Below, piece after piece: positions 7,907 through 16,428 of a stretch of DNA of 64,000 bases; the first letter of the stretch is position 1; every line of letters begins with the position of its first letter. The DNA is from Clostridia bacterium (lineage in GTDB: Bacteria > Bacillota > Clostridia > Oscillospirales > Acutalibacteraceae), in NCBI GenBank assembly GCA_017521425.1, contig JAFXCQ010000018.1, positions 1 through 64,000 on the forward strand. The letters run 5' to 3'. The position numbers were made by a program, and so were the translations under genes. The notes under the pieces were generated by a model. It did no database searches. It had not been told where the DNA came from and saw nothing but the letters and a program-made list of their open reading frames with translations.

Positions 7907-8614
7907 TTAATTAAATATTATATCATCATTCAACTCTTCGAGTCGTACATTATACGCTTCCATAATATCTTCTTCAAATGGAAGCACAGGATTTTCTACA
8001 CCCAACTTCTTCATAAGTTCTTTTGTGAAAAGTGGGTTTGAAATAAGAAACGGACCTAAAAGATAAGTGCCGAAGAAATTATTTCGTTTTACACCCTCTA
8101 CCTTTGCCTCTTTTGAAGCACCGTAACCTTTTTCTACCTTTATAAACACATCATTTTCATCTATGTTATAAGTGTGAGTAAATCTGCTGGTATATCCTAC
8201 TATATCAATATTTTCATACTTACCTAAAACAAGTGAATTGTGTCTTGCAGGAATAGTTCTTACAGAATTAAAAGAGAAAATGTTAAGTCCGTCTATTTTT
8301 GTGCCATCTGCATTTTCAATATATTTACCGAAAATCTCAAACGCGTTACCTGTCATTAAGAAAACTACACCTTTTTCTATAAGTGCATTTATTCTTTCTT
8401 CATAGCCTTTTAAACGAGAAAGAATTTTTTCCTGATTTGATTCACTACAAGAACCGATATAAACCATATCTACATCTTCTGTAAGAAACCTTGGTTGGTC
8501 TTTTATAGGTGTTTCTATAAATTCTGCATCAGGTAAGCACAACTTGAAATAACGCATATTTGCTTTATCACCAAAAAGGCAACAAACTTCAGGGTAAAGA
8601 ACTTCTATTTTCAT
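7907..8614 (-). CDS. gatD: GatD-like glutamine amidotransferase subunit, catalytic residues lost
   Basis: The 235 residues align throughout with GatD, the glutaminase partner of MurT that amidates D-Glu of lipid II. Landmarks include YIGSCSESNQ, GKYIENADGTKIDGLNIF and FFGTYLLGPFLISNP. Two residues essential in Staphylococcus aureus GatD are changed. The nucleophile Cys of ICGGYQ is Thr88 here (MTGNAF), and the His of GTYLHGP is Leu186 (GTYLLGP). As written it should not hydrolyse glutamine. It overlaps murT by four bases and keeps an intact, unfragmented frame, so it is probably functional in another way: structural, ammonia-dependent, or a non-amidating paralog. A canonical pair may exist elsewhere in the genome. 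Confidence 0.85.
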   Translation of the reverse strand: MKIEVLYPEVCCLFGDKANMRYFKLCLPDAEFIETPIKDQPRFLTEDVDMVYIGSCSESNQEKILSRLKGYEERINALIEKGVVFLMTGNAFEIFGKYIENADGTKIDGLNIFSFNSVRTIPARHNSLVLGKYENIDIVGYTSRFTHTYNIDENDVFIKVEKGYGASKEAKVEGVKRNNFFGTYLLGPFLISNPLFTKELMKKLGVENPVLPFEEDIMEAYNVRLEELNDDIIFN

Positions 8615-9999
8615 TCTTCTGTGCCACCTTTCTTTTGTGAATTATTAAATATTTCTGCTATTTCTTTTTCTAAATCAATTGCGTATTCAATGTTATAAGC
8701 ATCGTGAAGAAGATAAAACTTTTCAACATCAGTATCAATATACTTTAATGCGTCGCGTTCCTCAAATTCGCAAGAAAGTTTTTCTGCCGGAAGTCCTGCA
8801 ATAAGAAGTCTTAATTTTAAATCGTAACATCTTGGACCTGCAATAATAATCTGCTTGGTATCAGGGTTATTTAAAAATTCAAAATCGACATCATAAAGCC
8901 AACCGCTGAATTCAGAAGAATTCTTTTTGTCAGATGAGTCATCAATCATAATCATAATACCTTTTACACCCGGCTCATTACCAACAAAATCAACAGTTCT
9001 TGAGCAAGAAACAGAGTTTTGTCCTTTTGCCATTGTACGTATTATTGATGTTCCGCCTGCAACCTGCTCATTATAACGGGTTTGTGTAACGCTGATTTTT
9101 TTAAGATATGCTTTTACTTTTTCTTTATCAACATTAAACTCACTCATAAGTGAAATACAAGCAAGTTCATTGTAAATATTATAAAGCGCTCTGTTTACTA
9201 TAGGGTAAGTATCAGTTTTACCATCAATACTTACAGTAATTTCCTGTTTATCATAATCAATATTTGTAAGTCTGTATTTTGCTTCGTCAGATTTAAAATC
9301 ACAGTTAGGGCAATAAGCATTACCTATGTGGTGATATCTGAGATAATTAAACACAAGCTTTTCATTACAAACAGGACAGAATGAAAAGTCATTTATTAAG
9401 TTTACACATTCAGTAATATCTGTAGGAAGTTTATCAATAGCAAAAAATACTTTATCATTCTCTTTTAAAAGTTGGGAAGTCATTAAACAGTCAGCATTAA
9501 GAATGAGTTTTGTATTTTTGGGTACATAAGTATCTAAAATACTGAAAATGTATTCCGGATGAGCATTTCTTTTGAGTGAGTCTCTGAAAAGATTTGTAAC
9601 CACGAGATAATCAGGCTTAATAAAAGGTAATATAAGTCTTGAATAACGTTCATCTACTTCAAGAGATAAAACTTCTGCAGTTGGTTTACCAAAAATATTA
9701 ACGCTGTGTGTAAGCGCAGTTGCAACACCTGTGTTGATATTTGAACCATATCTGTTAGAAACTACCTTGTAACCGCTTTCTGCTAAAATATCTGCTACCA
9801 TATTTGTAGTAGTTGTTTTACCGTTTGTACCGGTTATACAGAGTACATTCGGGCATTTTTTTGTTTGTGCTAAATAATCAGGACAAATTTTAAGAGCAAC
9901 TCTTCCCGGAAACATAGTTGCGTTTCTTTTTAATAATTTTAAAAGAATATAGGCAGACTTTGATGCCCAAAGTGCAATAAAATATCTTAATCTGCTCAT
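8611..9999 (-). CDS. murT: MurT-like Mur ligase subunit
   Basis: The 462-residue protein has the Mur-ligase P-loop GTNGKTTTT (residues 57-65), acidic box LEVDERYSRL, a four-cysteine zinc ribbon (Cys208, 211, 230, 233) inserted in the central domain as in MurT, and the C-terminal DUF1727 region (WLYDVDFEFL, AGPRCYDLKLRL). MurT activates the D-Glu carboxylate of lipid II for amidation with ammonia from GatD. The usual motif before WDVDFE, which I recall as D-G-R-D-V-S-W, reads KNSSEFSGW here, so the Asp said to complete GatD's triad seems absent. ATG 9999 has AGAAGGAG upstream and overlaps the mscL stop (ATGA). Confidence 0.85.
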   Translation of the reverse strand: MSRLRYFIALWASKSAYILLKLLKRNATMFPGRVALKICPDYLAQTKKCPNVLCITGTNGKTTTTNMVADILAESGYKVVSNRYGSNINTGVATALTHSVNIFGKPTAEVLSLEVDERYSRLILPFIKPDYLVVTNLFRDSLKRNAHPEYIFSILDTYVPKNTKLILNADCLMTSQLLKENDKVFFAIDKLPTDITECVNLINDFSFCPVCNEKLVFNYLRYHHIGNAYCPNCDFKSDEAKYRLTNIDYDKQEITVSIDGKTDTYPIVNRALYNIYNELACISLMSEFNVDKEKVKAYLKKISVTQTRYNEQVAGGTSIIRTMAKGQNSVSCSRTVDFVGNEPGVKGIMIMIDDSSDKKNSSEFSGWLYDVDFEFLNNPDTKQIIIAGPRCYDLKLRLLIAGLPAEKLSCEFEERDALKYIDTDVEKFYLLHDAYNIEYAIDLEKEIAEIFNNSQKKGGTEE

Positions 10000-10556
10000 T
10001 TGTTTTCTCCTTCTAACTGAGAAGTACAATTAGGGCAACGAGTTGCCTCAATATTGATATCACTCTTACAAAATGGGCAAACTTTTGTAGTTGGAGTTTC
10101 TTCAACAACCTCTTCAGGTTTTTTACCAATATCTCTTAATTTGTTAATACCTTTAACCATAAGAAAAATTACGAATGCAATTATAATAAAATCAATAATT
10201 GCCTGAAGGAAAAGACCATAACCGAGAGTGGCAACACCCGCCTCTGTTGCCGCTTCTAATGATTCATACTCTTTACCGTCAAGTGCAACAAAAAGTTCTT
10301 TTACAGAAACTTTACCTGTTATCAAAGTAATAAGTGGTGTAATAATATTATTTACAAGTGAATTAACAATTGCAGTAAATGAACTACCTATGATAACACC
10401 GACTGCAAGGTCAATTACATTACCTCTTGATATAAAATCTTTGAATTCTTTCATAAAACCTGTGCCTTTCTTCATTTCTTTTTGCAATCCTTTCTTAATT
10501 TTATTTTCCATATCTTTTTTCAAAGCAGTTTCAACATTCATCTGAATATCTGCCAT
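9996..10556 (-). CDS. mscL: large-conductance mechanosensitive channel MscL with C-terminal zinc ribbon
   Basis: The protein is 186 residues. After a charged N-terminal extension of about 30 residues comes the MscL core: FKDFISRGNVIDLAVGVIIG in the first helix, VNNIITPLI, and a second helix over LQAIIDFIIIAFVIFLMVKG. The C-terminus adds a treble-clef or ribbon motif CPFCKSDINIEATRCPNC, absent from E. coli MscL (136 residues). MscL opens under membrane tension to release solutes during osmotic downshock. ATG 10556 follows GAGGAG; the in-frame TTG at 10565 abuts that site and is rejected. It heads the operon with murT and gatD. Confidence 0.92.
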   Translation of the reverse strand: MADIQMNVETALKKDMENKIKKGLQKEMKKGTGFMKEFKDFISRGNVIDLAVGVIIGSSFTAIVNSLVNNIITPLITLITGKVSVKELFVALDGKEYESLEAATEAGVATLGYGLFLQAIIDFIIIAFVIFLMVKGINKLRDIGKKPEEVVEETPTTKVCPFCKSDINIEATRCPNCTSQLEGENK

Positions 10557-10586
10557 AATTAACAACTCCTCACATAAATTACCAAT

Positions 10587-10615
10587 ATTATAACATATTG
10601 CACAATAAAATTAAA
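10587..10615 (-). promoter_or_regulatory. probable promoter of mscL-murT-gatD
   Basis: A consensus TATAAT box (10587-10592) lies 17 bases from a weak -35, TTTAAT (10610-10615), on the minus strand. Confidence 0.5.
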
Positions 10616-10668
10616 GTATTTTATTTCAAATTCAATAATTTTTTTGTTATTTTGCCCACCAAATCTGC

Positions 10669-10697
10669 TTGATAATTTACTTTTTCGGGTGTATAAT
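10669..10697 (+). promoter_or_regulatory. sigma-A promoter of coaX
   Basis: TTGATA (10669-10674), a 17-base spacer and TATAAT (10692-10697) lie just upstream of coaX. Their position inside the longer open frame rules out start codons upstream of 10726. Confidence 0.8.
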
Positions 10698-10725
10698 TAT
10701 TAAAAAAGTCAAGGTGGTGTTTCTT

Positions 10726-11493
10726 TTGGTATTAGTTGCTGACATAGGTAACACAAACATAACACTTGGTATATATAAAAATGATGAATTGATTTTCGTT
10801 TCAAGACTTGCTACACAGCGCCACAGAACAAGTGAGCAATATGCAATTGAACTTAATGCAGTTTTCAATTTAGAAAACATACGTGGTGAATTCCGTGGTG
10901 CAGTTATAAGTTCTGTTGTACCTGAACTTACACGTGCTTTTAAAGAAGCAATTGAAAAAGTTGCAAAAGTAAATGCACTCGTTGTTGCCGCAGGAATAAA
11001 AAACGGTCTTAAAATTTCAACAGATAACCCAAAAGAAGTCGGTGCAGATTTAGTTGCAGGTGCAGTCGGTGCTATTTCACAATACGAATTACCTTGTCTT
11101 GTTATGGATTTAGGTACTGCAACAAAAATCTCTGTTATAGATGAAGGTAATGTATTTTTAGGTTGCACCATAGCACCAGGTATAAGTATTTCCTTAGATG
11201 CATTATCCTTAAGAACTTCACAATTACCAGCAATTGATTTAAGCGCTCCTGAAAAAGCAATCGGCACTAACACAATTGAGTGTATTAAATCCGGTACAGT
11301 TTTAGGTAACGCGGCTATGCTTGACGGAATGGCTACCCGTCTTGAAAAAGAGTTAGGCAAAAAAATTAAAACTACTGTTGCAACAGGCGGTCTTGCAAAG
11401 GAAATAGTTAATTGCTGCGACAGAGAAATAATTTATAATAAAAATCTCGTTTTAGAAGGGCTTTTAGTTATTTACAAGAAAAACAGGCAATAA
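10726..11493 (+). CDS. coaX: type III pantothenate kinase
   Basis: The protein is 255 residues, the normal CoaX length, when started at TTG 10726. That codon follows AAGGTGGTG and lies downstream of the promoter. It has the ASKHA-fold phosphate loop ADIGNTNITLG, catalytic-site VMDLGTATKI, GCTIAPGISISLDALSLRTS and a C-terminal ATGGLAKEI. CoaX phosphorylates pantothenate at the first step of coenzyme A synthesis and is not feedback-inhibited by CoA. The next gene is an ECF vitamin transporter component, consistent with a pantothenate salvage unit. Confidence 0.95.
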   Translation: MVLVADIGNTNITLGIYKNDELIFVSRLATQRHRTSEQYAIELNAVFNLENIRGEFRGAVISSVVPELTRAFKEAIEKVAKVNALVVAAGIKNGLKISTDNPKEVGADLVAGAVGAISQYELPCLVMDLGTATKISVIDEGNVFLGCTIAPGISISLDALSLRTSQLPAIDLSAPEKAIGTNTIECIKSGTVLGNAAMLDGMATRLEKELGKKIKTTVATGGLAKEIVNCCDREIIYNKNLVLEGLLVIYKKNRQ

Positions 11494-11560
11494 AACAAAA
11501 GTATTCTGACAAAACACGCATTGTATCTCAATCGAGAACAGTAGCAAAGGAGAAAATTTT

Positions 11561-12139
11561 ATGAACAAAAAGAAAAAACTCAATCGTCTTGTAATCTGCG
11601 CATTTTTCGTGGCATTGACAGTCGTAATGACATTCACACCACTCGGCTACATACCGGTAGGCGCAATTTCAATCACAACAATTCACATTGCAACCATTTT
11701 AGGTGCTTGTATTTTAGGTGTAAAATACGGTGCATTTCTTGGTGGTGCATGGGGTGTGCTTTGTATAATCAAAGCATTTCAGGAACCAATTCCTGGCAAT
11801 ATTCCATTCCAGAACCCTATGATTTCATTAGTACCAAGAATTATTGTAGGTATTGTTGCAGGTCTTGTTTTTTATGCACTTGCAAAAACAAAACTTCAAA
11901 AGCCGATTTCTTTAGCAATTGCTTCAGTTGCAGCAACACTTACAAACACAGTTTTAGTACTCACCGCCTTAACACTTTTCAACGGTTTCGAAACTATCAC
12001 CGCAGGTGTTACAACTGCACTTGAAACAATCTTTTCAGTATTGATTTCAGTAAATGGTGTTATTGAAATTATAGCGGCGGTTATTTTAGTACCAACACTT
12101 TATATGGCAACTGAAAAGCTTTTAAAAGATAAGATATAA
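11561..12139 (+). CDS. ECF transporter substrate-binding (S) component, probably for pantothenate
   Basis: The 192-residue membrane protein has about six helices and the S-component pattern: Arg/Lys-rich start, LVICAFFVALTVVMTFTPLGY, then ILGACILGVKYGAFLGGAWG. It would bind a vitamin and dock onto a shared energising module (EcfA, A', T) encoded elsewhere. It lies 67 bases after coaX with no terminator between and has its own AAAGGAG site. That linkage points to pantothenate (PanT), but the substrate is inferred from context only. Confidence 0.82.
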   Translation: MNKKKKLNRLVICAFFVALTVVMTFTPLGYIPVGAISITTIHIATILGACILGVKYGAFLGGAWGVLCIIKAFQEPIPGNIPFQNPMISLVPRIIVGIVAGLVFYALAKTKLQKPISLAIASVAATLTNTVLVLTALTLFNGFETITAGVTTALETIFSVLISVNGVIEIIAAVILVPTLYMATEKLLKDKI

Positions 12140-12191
12140 TTAAATTTGATTCCTGTTTTTCTTAATAAATATAAAAATGAATAAAAAATTT

Positions 12192-12226
12192 CATCCCGAA
12201 GAAATTTTTCTTCGGGATGTTTTATT
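12192..12226. terminator. bidirectional terminator between convergent genes
   Basis: CATCCCGAAGAAA and TTTCTTCGGGATG form a 13-bp stem with T-rich flanks on both strands. It ends both the coaX transcript and the lipoprotein gene on the other strand. Confidence 0.9.
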
Positions 12227-12961
12227 TTACTCTGCTTTTTCAGTATCTTTTACAGGTGAATCTGTTAACCCCTCATAATATGTATATGGTTTGAATTTGA
12301 AACCATCAAAAATCTTGAGCATTTCTGCTTTTACATCCTCAAAATCAAGAGTAGCATCGCCTTCAATTCTTAAAATATACAAATTATTGTTACTGCTGAA
12401 GAACATTGTTACCGATGCAAAATCACCTGTTTTAAAAGATAACATATATGCCTTTGTATCAATATTATCGTACTCATATTCATTCCAGTATGCTTCTGCA
12501 TCTTCACCTTTTGCAGCAAACTCAGAAGTAGCATCAAAAACTGCTTTTGATTTTTTATAGCAATCGTCAAAGGTTTCGTCCTGTATATCAACAGAAAGTT
12601 CGTAGCCCTTACTTTTGTTTTCGAAATTACCTTGCTTATCAACAGATTTCCAACCATCCGGTAATGTTAAATAATAAGCATAATCTTCAATCACACCATT
12701 ATTTTCTATCTGACCTATAAAGCCGTGAATTTCTGTAACATAATTACCTTCATCATCTTTAATCTTTTTACCGTCCTCATCAGTTGCGTAAACTAATAAC
12801 TCGCCATCTTCACTCAAAACCTTGTTACCGTTTTCATCTGTTACAAGTATGTACTCTTCACCTGTTACCGGATTTGTATATTTATCTTTATTACACGCAG
12901 TAAAAATAAAAGTACAGCACATAATAACTACAATTAGAAGTGCTACAGATTTTTTGCCCAT
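12227..12961 (-). CDS. lipoprotein of unknown function
   Basis: The protein is 244 residues with a lipoprotein signal (KKSVALLIVVIMCCTFIFTAC, lipid-modified Cys after FTA). An acidic region with DENGN/EDGE/DEDGK repeats follows over residues 30-75, then a globular domain containing YYLTLPDGWKSVD and a final KIFDGFKFKP. The acidic repeat resembles calcium-binding or linker segments of other clostridial lipoproteins. ATG 12961 follows GGAGGT. It lies downstream of a second lipoprotein gene and is probably co-transcribed. No enzyme motif is visible. Confidence 0.78.
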   Translation of the reverse strand: MGKKSVALLIVVIMCCTFIFTACNKDKYTNPVTGEEYILVTDENGNKVLSEDGELLVYATDEDGKKIKDDEGNYVTEIHGFIGQIENNGVIEDYAYYLTLPDGWKSVDKQGNFENKSKGYELSVDIQDETFDDCYKKSKAVFDATSEFAAKGEDAEAYWNEYEYDNIDTKAYMLSFKTGDFASVTMFFSSNNNLYILRIEGDATLDFEDVKAEMLKIFDGFKFKPYTYYEGLTDSPVKDTEKAE

Positions 12962-12987
12962 AAAAATACCTCCGTATTTATAAACAT

Positions 12988-13008
12988 AGGGGCGGTTACC
13001 CACCCCCT
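12988..13008. repeat. short GC-rich palindrome between lipoprotein genes
   Basis: AGGGG and CCCCT arms enclose the self-complementary GGTTACC. It stands out in an AT-rich spacer and may be a REP-type palindrome or an RNA-stabilising hairpin. Confidence 0.45.
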
Positions 13009-13021
13009 AACATATTGCTTA

Positions 13022-13969
13022 TTATTGCTCGTAAGCTTTTGAAACCTTAGGAATAGCATCTGTCATAACTTCTGTTATAACCTCAGTAGCAACCTCTGTT
13101 GTTTCTAATGGACTTGTAGGATCTTCATTTTCCCAGTTTAATTCATAATATGATTTATCCTCAAGAGTGAACAAAACTGAAAGATCACTGTGAGACTCAA
13201 ATGTACCCTTACCTAAAGCTGATGCAGTAACATTTGCAGCTTTGAAGTAATTAACTGTTTCAATTTTATTTGTAAGACGATTTACTGTTGCAGTAATTTT
13301 GCAACCTGTGTAATTAACTGAATAATCTTTTAATTCAAGGTATGCTTTTGTCTTTGCAAATTCTTCTGAATTAAGAATATCTGCTTTATCACGAAGATTG
13401 AATGCCTTTGAAAGAATACTTTTTGCTTCTGCTTCGCCGATATCGTTAAACTCAATTGTGATATAGTATTTGTCGCCAACCTCTGTCATTGTTGCGTATT
13501 TAACATCATCAACAGAAAGCTTTGAAGCAAAGCTCTCGCCCTGAACGAGCATAACATCTGTATTATCGCCACCGAATGGAATATCGCCTGATGTTTCTTT
13601 AATATTTTCCAACATAAGGTCTTTAACTGCTTTTGCCGCATCATTAATAGCAGAAAGTGAAGAGTCGATTTCCTCTGCTTCCTCCTGACCTGCTTTTGTA
13701 ACCTTAAGGCTATCGTTTGGAACATTTTTCTCGAATCTGTAATACATAGCAGGTTTTTCTGTTTTGATGCTATTAAGAAGTGAATTGAAATAATTAAGAA
13801 TTTCTTCACTTGATTTTTCTACAGGAACTGCACTCTCTGTGTAAACTGCCGCAAGAGTTGTCTGCACTTCAACCTCTTCATCACCTGAAGATGATGAGCA
13901 AGCTGTAAGTGAAAGTAAACCAGCACTTACAACTAAAAGTGCTAAACTTAAACTTAAAATTCTTTTCAT
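13022..13969 (-). CDS. lipoprotein of unknown function with Thr/Glu-rich tail
   Basis: The protein is 315 residues with a type II signal (KRILSLSLALLVVSAG, then SLTAC). The body reads mostly as helix plus beta strands (EILNYFNSLLNSIKTEKPAMYYRFEKN) and ends in a Thr/Glu-rich tail, ETTEVATEVITEVMTD. ATG 13969 is preceded by AAGGGG; the TTG at 13990 overlaps that site. A TATAAT box at 14015-14020 on the minus strand is a likely -10. The family is not recognised. It is the upstream partner of the lipoprotein at 12227-12961. Confidence 0.75.
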   Translation of the reverse strand: MKRILSLSLALLVVSAGLLSLTACSSSSGDEEVEVQTTLAAVYTESAVPVEKSSEEILNYFNSLLNSIKTEKPAMYYRFEKNVPNDSLKVTKAGQEEAEEIDSSLSAINDAAKAVKDLMLENIKETSGDIPFGGDNTDVMLVQGESFASKLSVDDVKYATMTEVGDKYYITIEFNDIGEAEAKSILSKAFNLRDKADILNSEEFAKTKAYLELKDYSVNYTGCKITATVNRLTNKIETVNYFKAANVTASALGKGTFESHSDLSVLFTLEDKSYYELNWENEDPTSPLETTEVATEVITEVMTDAIPKVSKAYEQ

Positions 13970-14134
13970 AAAGGATTTACCCCTTTTCAAAATAATTTAT
14001 TATACAACAGAGTAATTATAGCACAAAAAGTAATTTAAAAAAACAATATTTTCATATTTTTTCATCTTTGTAAAAATAGCACAAATTACACACATATATT
14101 TTGTCATTTAGTGCTAATTACAAATTATTGTAGA

Positions 14135-14163
14135 TTGACATAACATATTAAAAATACTATAAT
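14135..14163 (+). promoter_or_regulatory. full-consensus sigma-A promoter of the vanY-like gene
   Basis: TTGACA (14135-14140) and TATAAT (14158-14163) are separated by exactly 17 bases, 33 bases upstream of the ATG. No operator-like repeat is seen. Confidence 0.88.
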
Positions 14164-14196
14164 GTATACAAATAATATTACAGGAGTTAAAAAGAA

Positions 14197-15069
14197 ATGA
14201 ATCTCACAAAAGACAAAAACGCACGAAAATTTCTTTATTTAATGCTTTCAATTGTTGTGATTTTTGTTACTGTTGTTTGTCTTGTAATAAACAATAGAAA
14301 CAACCAGATAATAAGCGGTGCTACTATAGGCGAAACCGACAAGGTACAAGAAGAACAACAGGTTACAGAAAAGCACACAGAAAAAGAAACTGAAAATGTT
14401 ACTGAGAAAAAAGAAGATAAAAAGCCAGAAACAACAATTACACCACAGACAACAAAGCAACAGGTTACTGCTGTTGCCTCTGGCACAATTGACAACCCCA
14501 CACTAATTACAATTGATGAAAACAACTGGCATTTAACACTTGTAAATTCAGGCTACAGAATCCCCGAAGACTATAAGCCAGATTTAGTTTATGTCTGTGG
14601 CTCATCTGAACGACTTGACAAAAAGGTCGCTGAGCATTACGAAGCAATGTTTGATGCCGCAAGTAAAGATGGTGTTTACTTAACACCTTGTTCGGGATAT
14701 CGTGATTATGAGTTACAAAAGCGAAACTATAACAACAAAATAGCTTATTACGAAAGTCTTGGCTATTCAAAGAAGGATGCAGCAGTTAAAGCGGCAACAA
14801 TAATCATGCCACCCGGCAGCAGTGAGCATAATTTAGGGTATGCTATGGATATTGTTTGCGTTGACGAATGGTTTGAAGATACTGACGAATTTCAATGGTT
14901 AATGGCTAACGCGGCAGATTACGGATTTATTCTACGTTACCCGAAAGACAAACAAGACATTACAAAGGTTACCTACGAACCATGGCATTGGCGTTATGTT
15001 GGTGTTGAAGCCGCAAAAGAAATGAAGGCTTCAGGACAAGTTATGGAAGAATATTTAGGAGCAAATTAA
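14197..15069 (+). CDS. membrane-anchored D,D-carboxypeptidase (VanY, peptidase M15B)
   Basis: The protein is 290 residues with one N-terminal membrane anchor (residues 12-30), a Lys/Glu/Thr-rich linker to about residue 90, and an M15B domain. Zinc-site motifs are SSEHNLGYAMDIV (His and Asp ligands) and the final PWHWRYVG (His). SGYRDYELQ is the substrate-groove signature. The enzyme trims the terminal D-Ala from peptidoglycan stem peptides outside the membrane. No VanHAX genes accompany it, so a housekeeping cell-wall role is more likely than vancomycin resistance. Confidence 0.92.
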   Translation: MNLTKDKNARKFLYLMLSIVVIFVTVVCLVINNRNNQIISGATIGETDKVQEEQQVTEKHTEKETENVTEKKEDKKPETTITPQTTKQQVTAVASGTIDNPTLITIDENNWHLTLVNSGYRIPEDYKPDLVYVCGSSERLDKKVAEHYEAMFDAASKDGVYLTPCSGYRDYELQKRNYNNKIAYYESLGYSKKDAAVKAATIIMPPGSSEHNLGYAMDIVCVDEWFEDTDEFQWLMANAADYGFILRYPKDKQDITKVTYEPWHWRYVGVEAAKEMKASGQVMEEYLGAN

Positions 15070-15070
15070 A

Positions 15071-15607
15071 ATGTATAAATTAAAGGTTGAAAAAGCATTT
15101 GGCGATTACGATTATGGAACAAGTAAATTTTTAGGTGCACCGACAATGCCGGAAGCCTGGCTTTCTGATGGTACACTTTCTGATGATGATTTTTTCTTTT
15201 GCCAGATTAAACTTTCAGAATTAAGAGAGCACACAGATTGTAAATTACTCCCTGAAAAAGGATTTTTGTACATCTTTCTCACAATCACAGAAGATGGTAC
15301 ATTCAAACCGAATGTGCAATTAACAAACGAAGAGTCTGACGCATTGATAGATGATTTCAATTTAGGTTTTGACTTCTTAGGCAATACAGATGACGAATTT
15401 TCAATTGATTACAGCGGTGAAAGCGAAACTTCTGAAACTGCACTTTTCATCGATGATGGTGACAATTACATTCTTCTTCAGTATGACCCTCTCGACGATA
15501 ATATGCCTGAATTTTTACAAGAAACAGAAAAACAAGCAATTTTCAGAATTACTAAAAAAGATTTAGAAAACCTTGATTTTTCAAATGTGACATTTGAATT
15601 GAAATAA
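15071..15607 (+). CDS. DUF1963/YwqG-like protein
   Basis: The 178-residue acidic cytosolic protein matches the YwqG pattern: FLGAPTMPEAW, FFFCQIKLSEL, LLPEKGFLYIFL, then NYILLQYDP and a final FRITKKDLENLDFSNVTFEL. The biochemical function of this family is unknown. It starts one base after the carboxypeptidase stop with GGAG upstream, so the two are translated from one message, and a terminator follows. Confidence 0.75.
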   Translation: MYKLKVEKAFGDYDYGTSKFLGAPTMPEAWLSDGTLSDDDFFFCQIKLSELREHTDCKLLPEKGFLYIFLTITEDGTFKPNVQLTNEESDALIDDFNLGFDFLGNTDDEFSIDYSGESETSETALFIDDGDNYILLQYDPLDDNMPEFLQETEKQAIFRITKKDLENLDFSNVTFELK

Positions 15608-15647
15608 AAGAAAACCTGATTGAGCAAAAACTCAATCAGGTTATTTT
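15608..15647. terminator. bidirectional terminator
   Basis: AACCTGATTGAG and CTCAATCAGGTT form a 12-bp stem with A- and T-rich flanks between convergent genes. Confidence 0.88.
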
Positions 15648-16354
15648 CATACTTTTACATACATTTTTTCAGTTGTATCAAACTTATAAACTGTTTCACC
15701 ATCAATTGCACAGGTGTAATTTGTTGATGTGCCATCTGTTTCGTACATTTTCACAGGATAAACTGTTTTACCATCTTTAGCTTTTACAGTTGAGCCTAAA
15801 ACAACCATTATATATTCACTCGGATTTTTCTGGAAACCTAATTCATCGGCAGAGTATTTATCTATTACTTTATGAAGCTTGGTATTATTCTCTTCATCGT
15901 AAAAGAGTGTTTCCTCAGGTTCTGTTGTTTCTTTTGTTTCAACCGAAAATGCACCATTTAAGGTAAGTAAAAGATATTCATTTTTAGTTACATCAAACAC
16001 GAAGCATTCATAACCGGAAATTGCAAAAATCGCTTCTGGTATTTCTGCTTTTTCTGTTAAAAATAGCTCTACCTTACAAGCACGATTGTTAAGTGCATTG
16101 GTTTCACTAAGTTTCATAATATACTCGTCGAGCGGCTTTTCTATACCAAGAACTTCTAATGGATACTGACCGAGCATTTGTCGTGCAACACCTTCGTTTA
16201 CTGTTACACTACCTATATTATCTGACATTTCGTAAACTGTATCTGCAGTTGCTAATGCGTTGTTTTCCTTGTACTTTTTAATAGCAAAAGTAATAGCAAA
16301 AAGAATTGCCGATACTGCAATAACTGCAACTAACACAGTAATTATTTTCTTCAT
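15647..16354 (-). CDS. membrane-anchored protein with two similar extracellular domains
   Basis: The 235-residue protein has one N-terminal helix (KKIITVLVAVIAVSAILFAI). Two halves then look alike: LEVLGIEKPLDEYIMKL with AISGYECFVFDVTKNEYLLL, and DELGFQKNPSEYIMVVLG with AIDGETVYKFDTTEKMYVKV. This suggests an internal duplication of about 100 residues. I do not recognise the family. ATG 16354 has AGGAGAGTG upstream and a strong promoter behind it. The gene lies downstream of spoIIID but is transcribed from its own promoter. Confidence 0.7.
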   Translation of the reverse strand: MKKIITVLVAVIAVSAILFAITFAIKKYKENNALATADTVYEMSDNIGSVTVNEGVARQMLGQYPLEVLGIEKPLDEYIMKLSETNALNNRACKVELFLTEKAEIPEAIFAISGYECFVFDVTKNEYLLLTLNGAFSVETKETTEPEETLFYDEENNTKLHKVIDKYSADELGFQKNPSEYIMVVLGSTVKAKDGKTVYPVKMYETDGTSTNYTCAIDGETVYKFDTTEKMYVKV

Positions 16355-16380
16355 AATAATCACTCTCCTGTATAGAGTTT

Positions 16381-16409
16381 ACTATACAATCAACGAGCGT
16401 TTTTGTCAA
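16381..16409 (-). promoter_or_regulatory. sigma-A promoter
   Basis: TTGACA (16404-16409), a 17-base spacer and TATAGT (16381-16386) on the minus strand, 26 bases upstream of the anchored-protein ATG. Confidence 0.8.
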
Positions 16410-16428
16410 GTTACAAGAATTTTCCAAT

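Noticed and set aside
10677-11360. 227-codon open frame antisense to coaX
   Set aside because: It lies wholly under a well-supported gene, has no ribosome site or family motif, and coaX explains the codon pattern.
14197-15069. Vancomycin-resistance cluster based on VanY- and VanZ-like genes
   Set aside because: The two genes are 43 kb apart and no vanH, vanA/B-type ligase or vanX is present. Both families have general wall or membrane roles.
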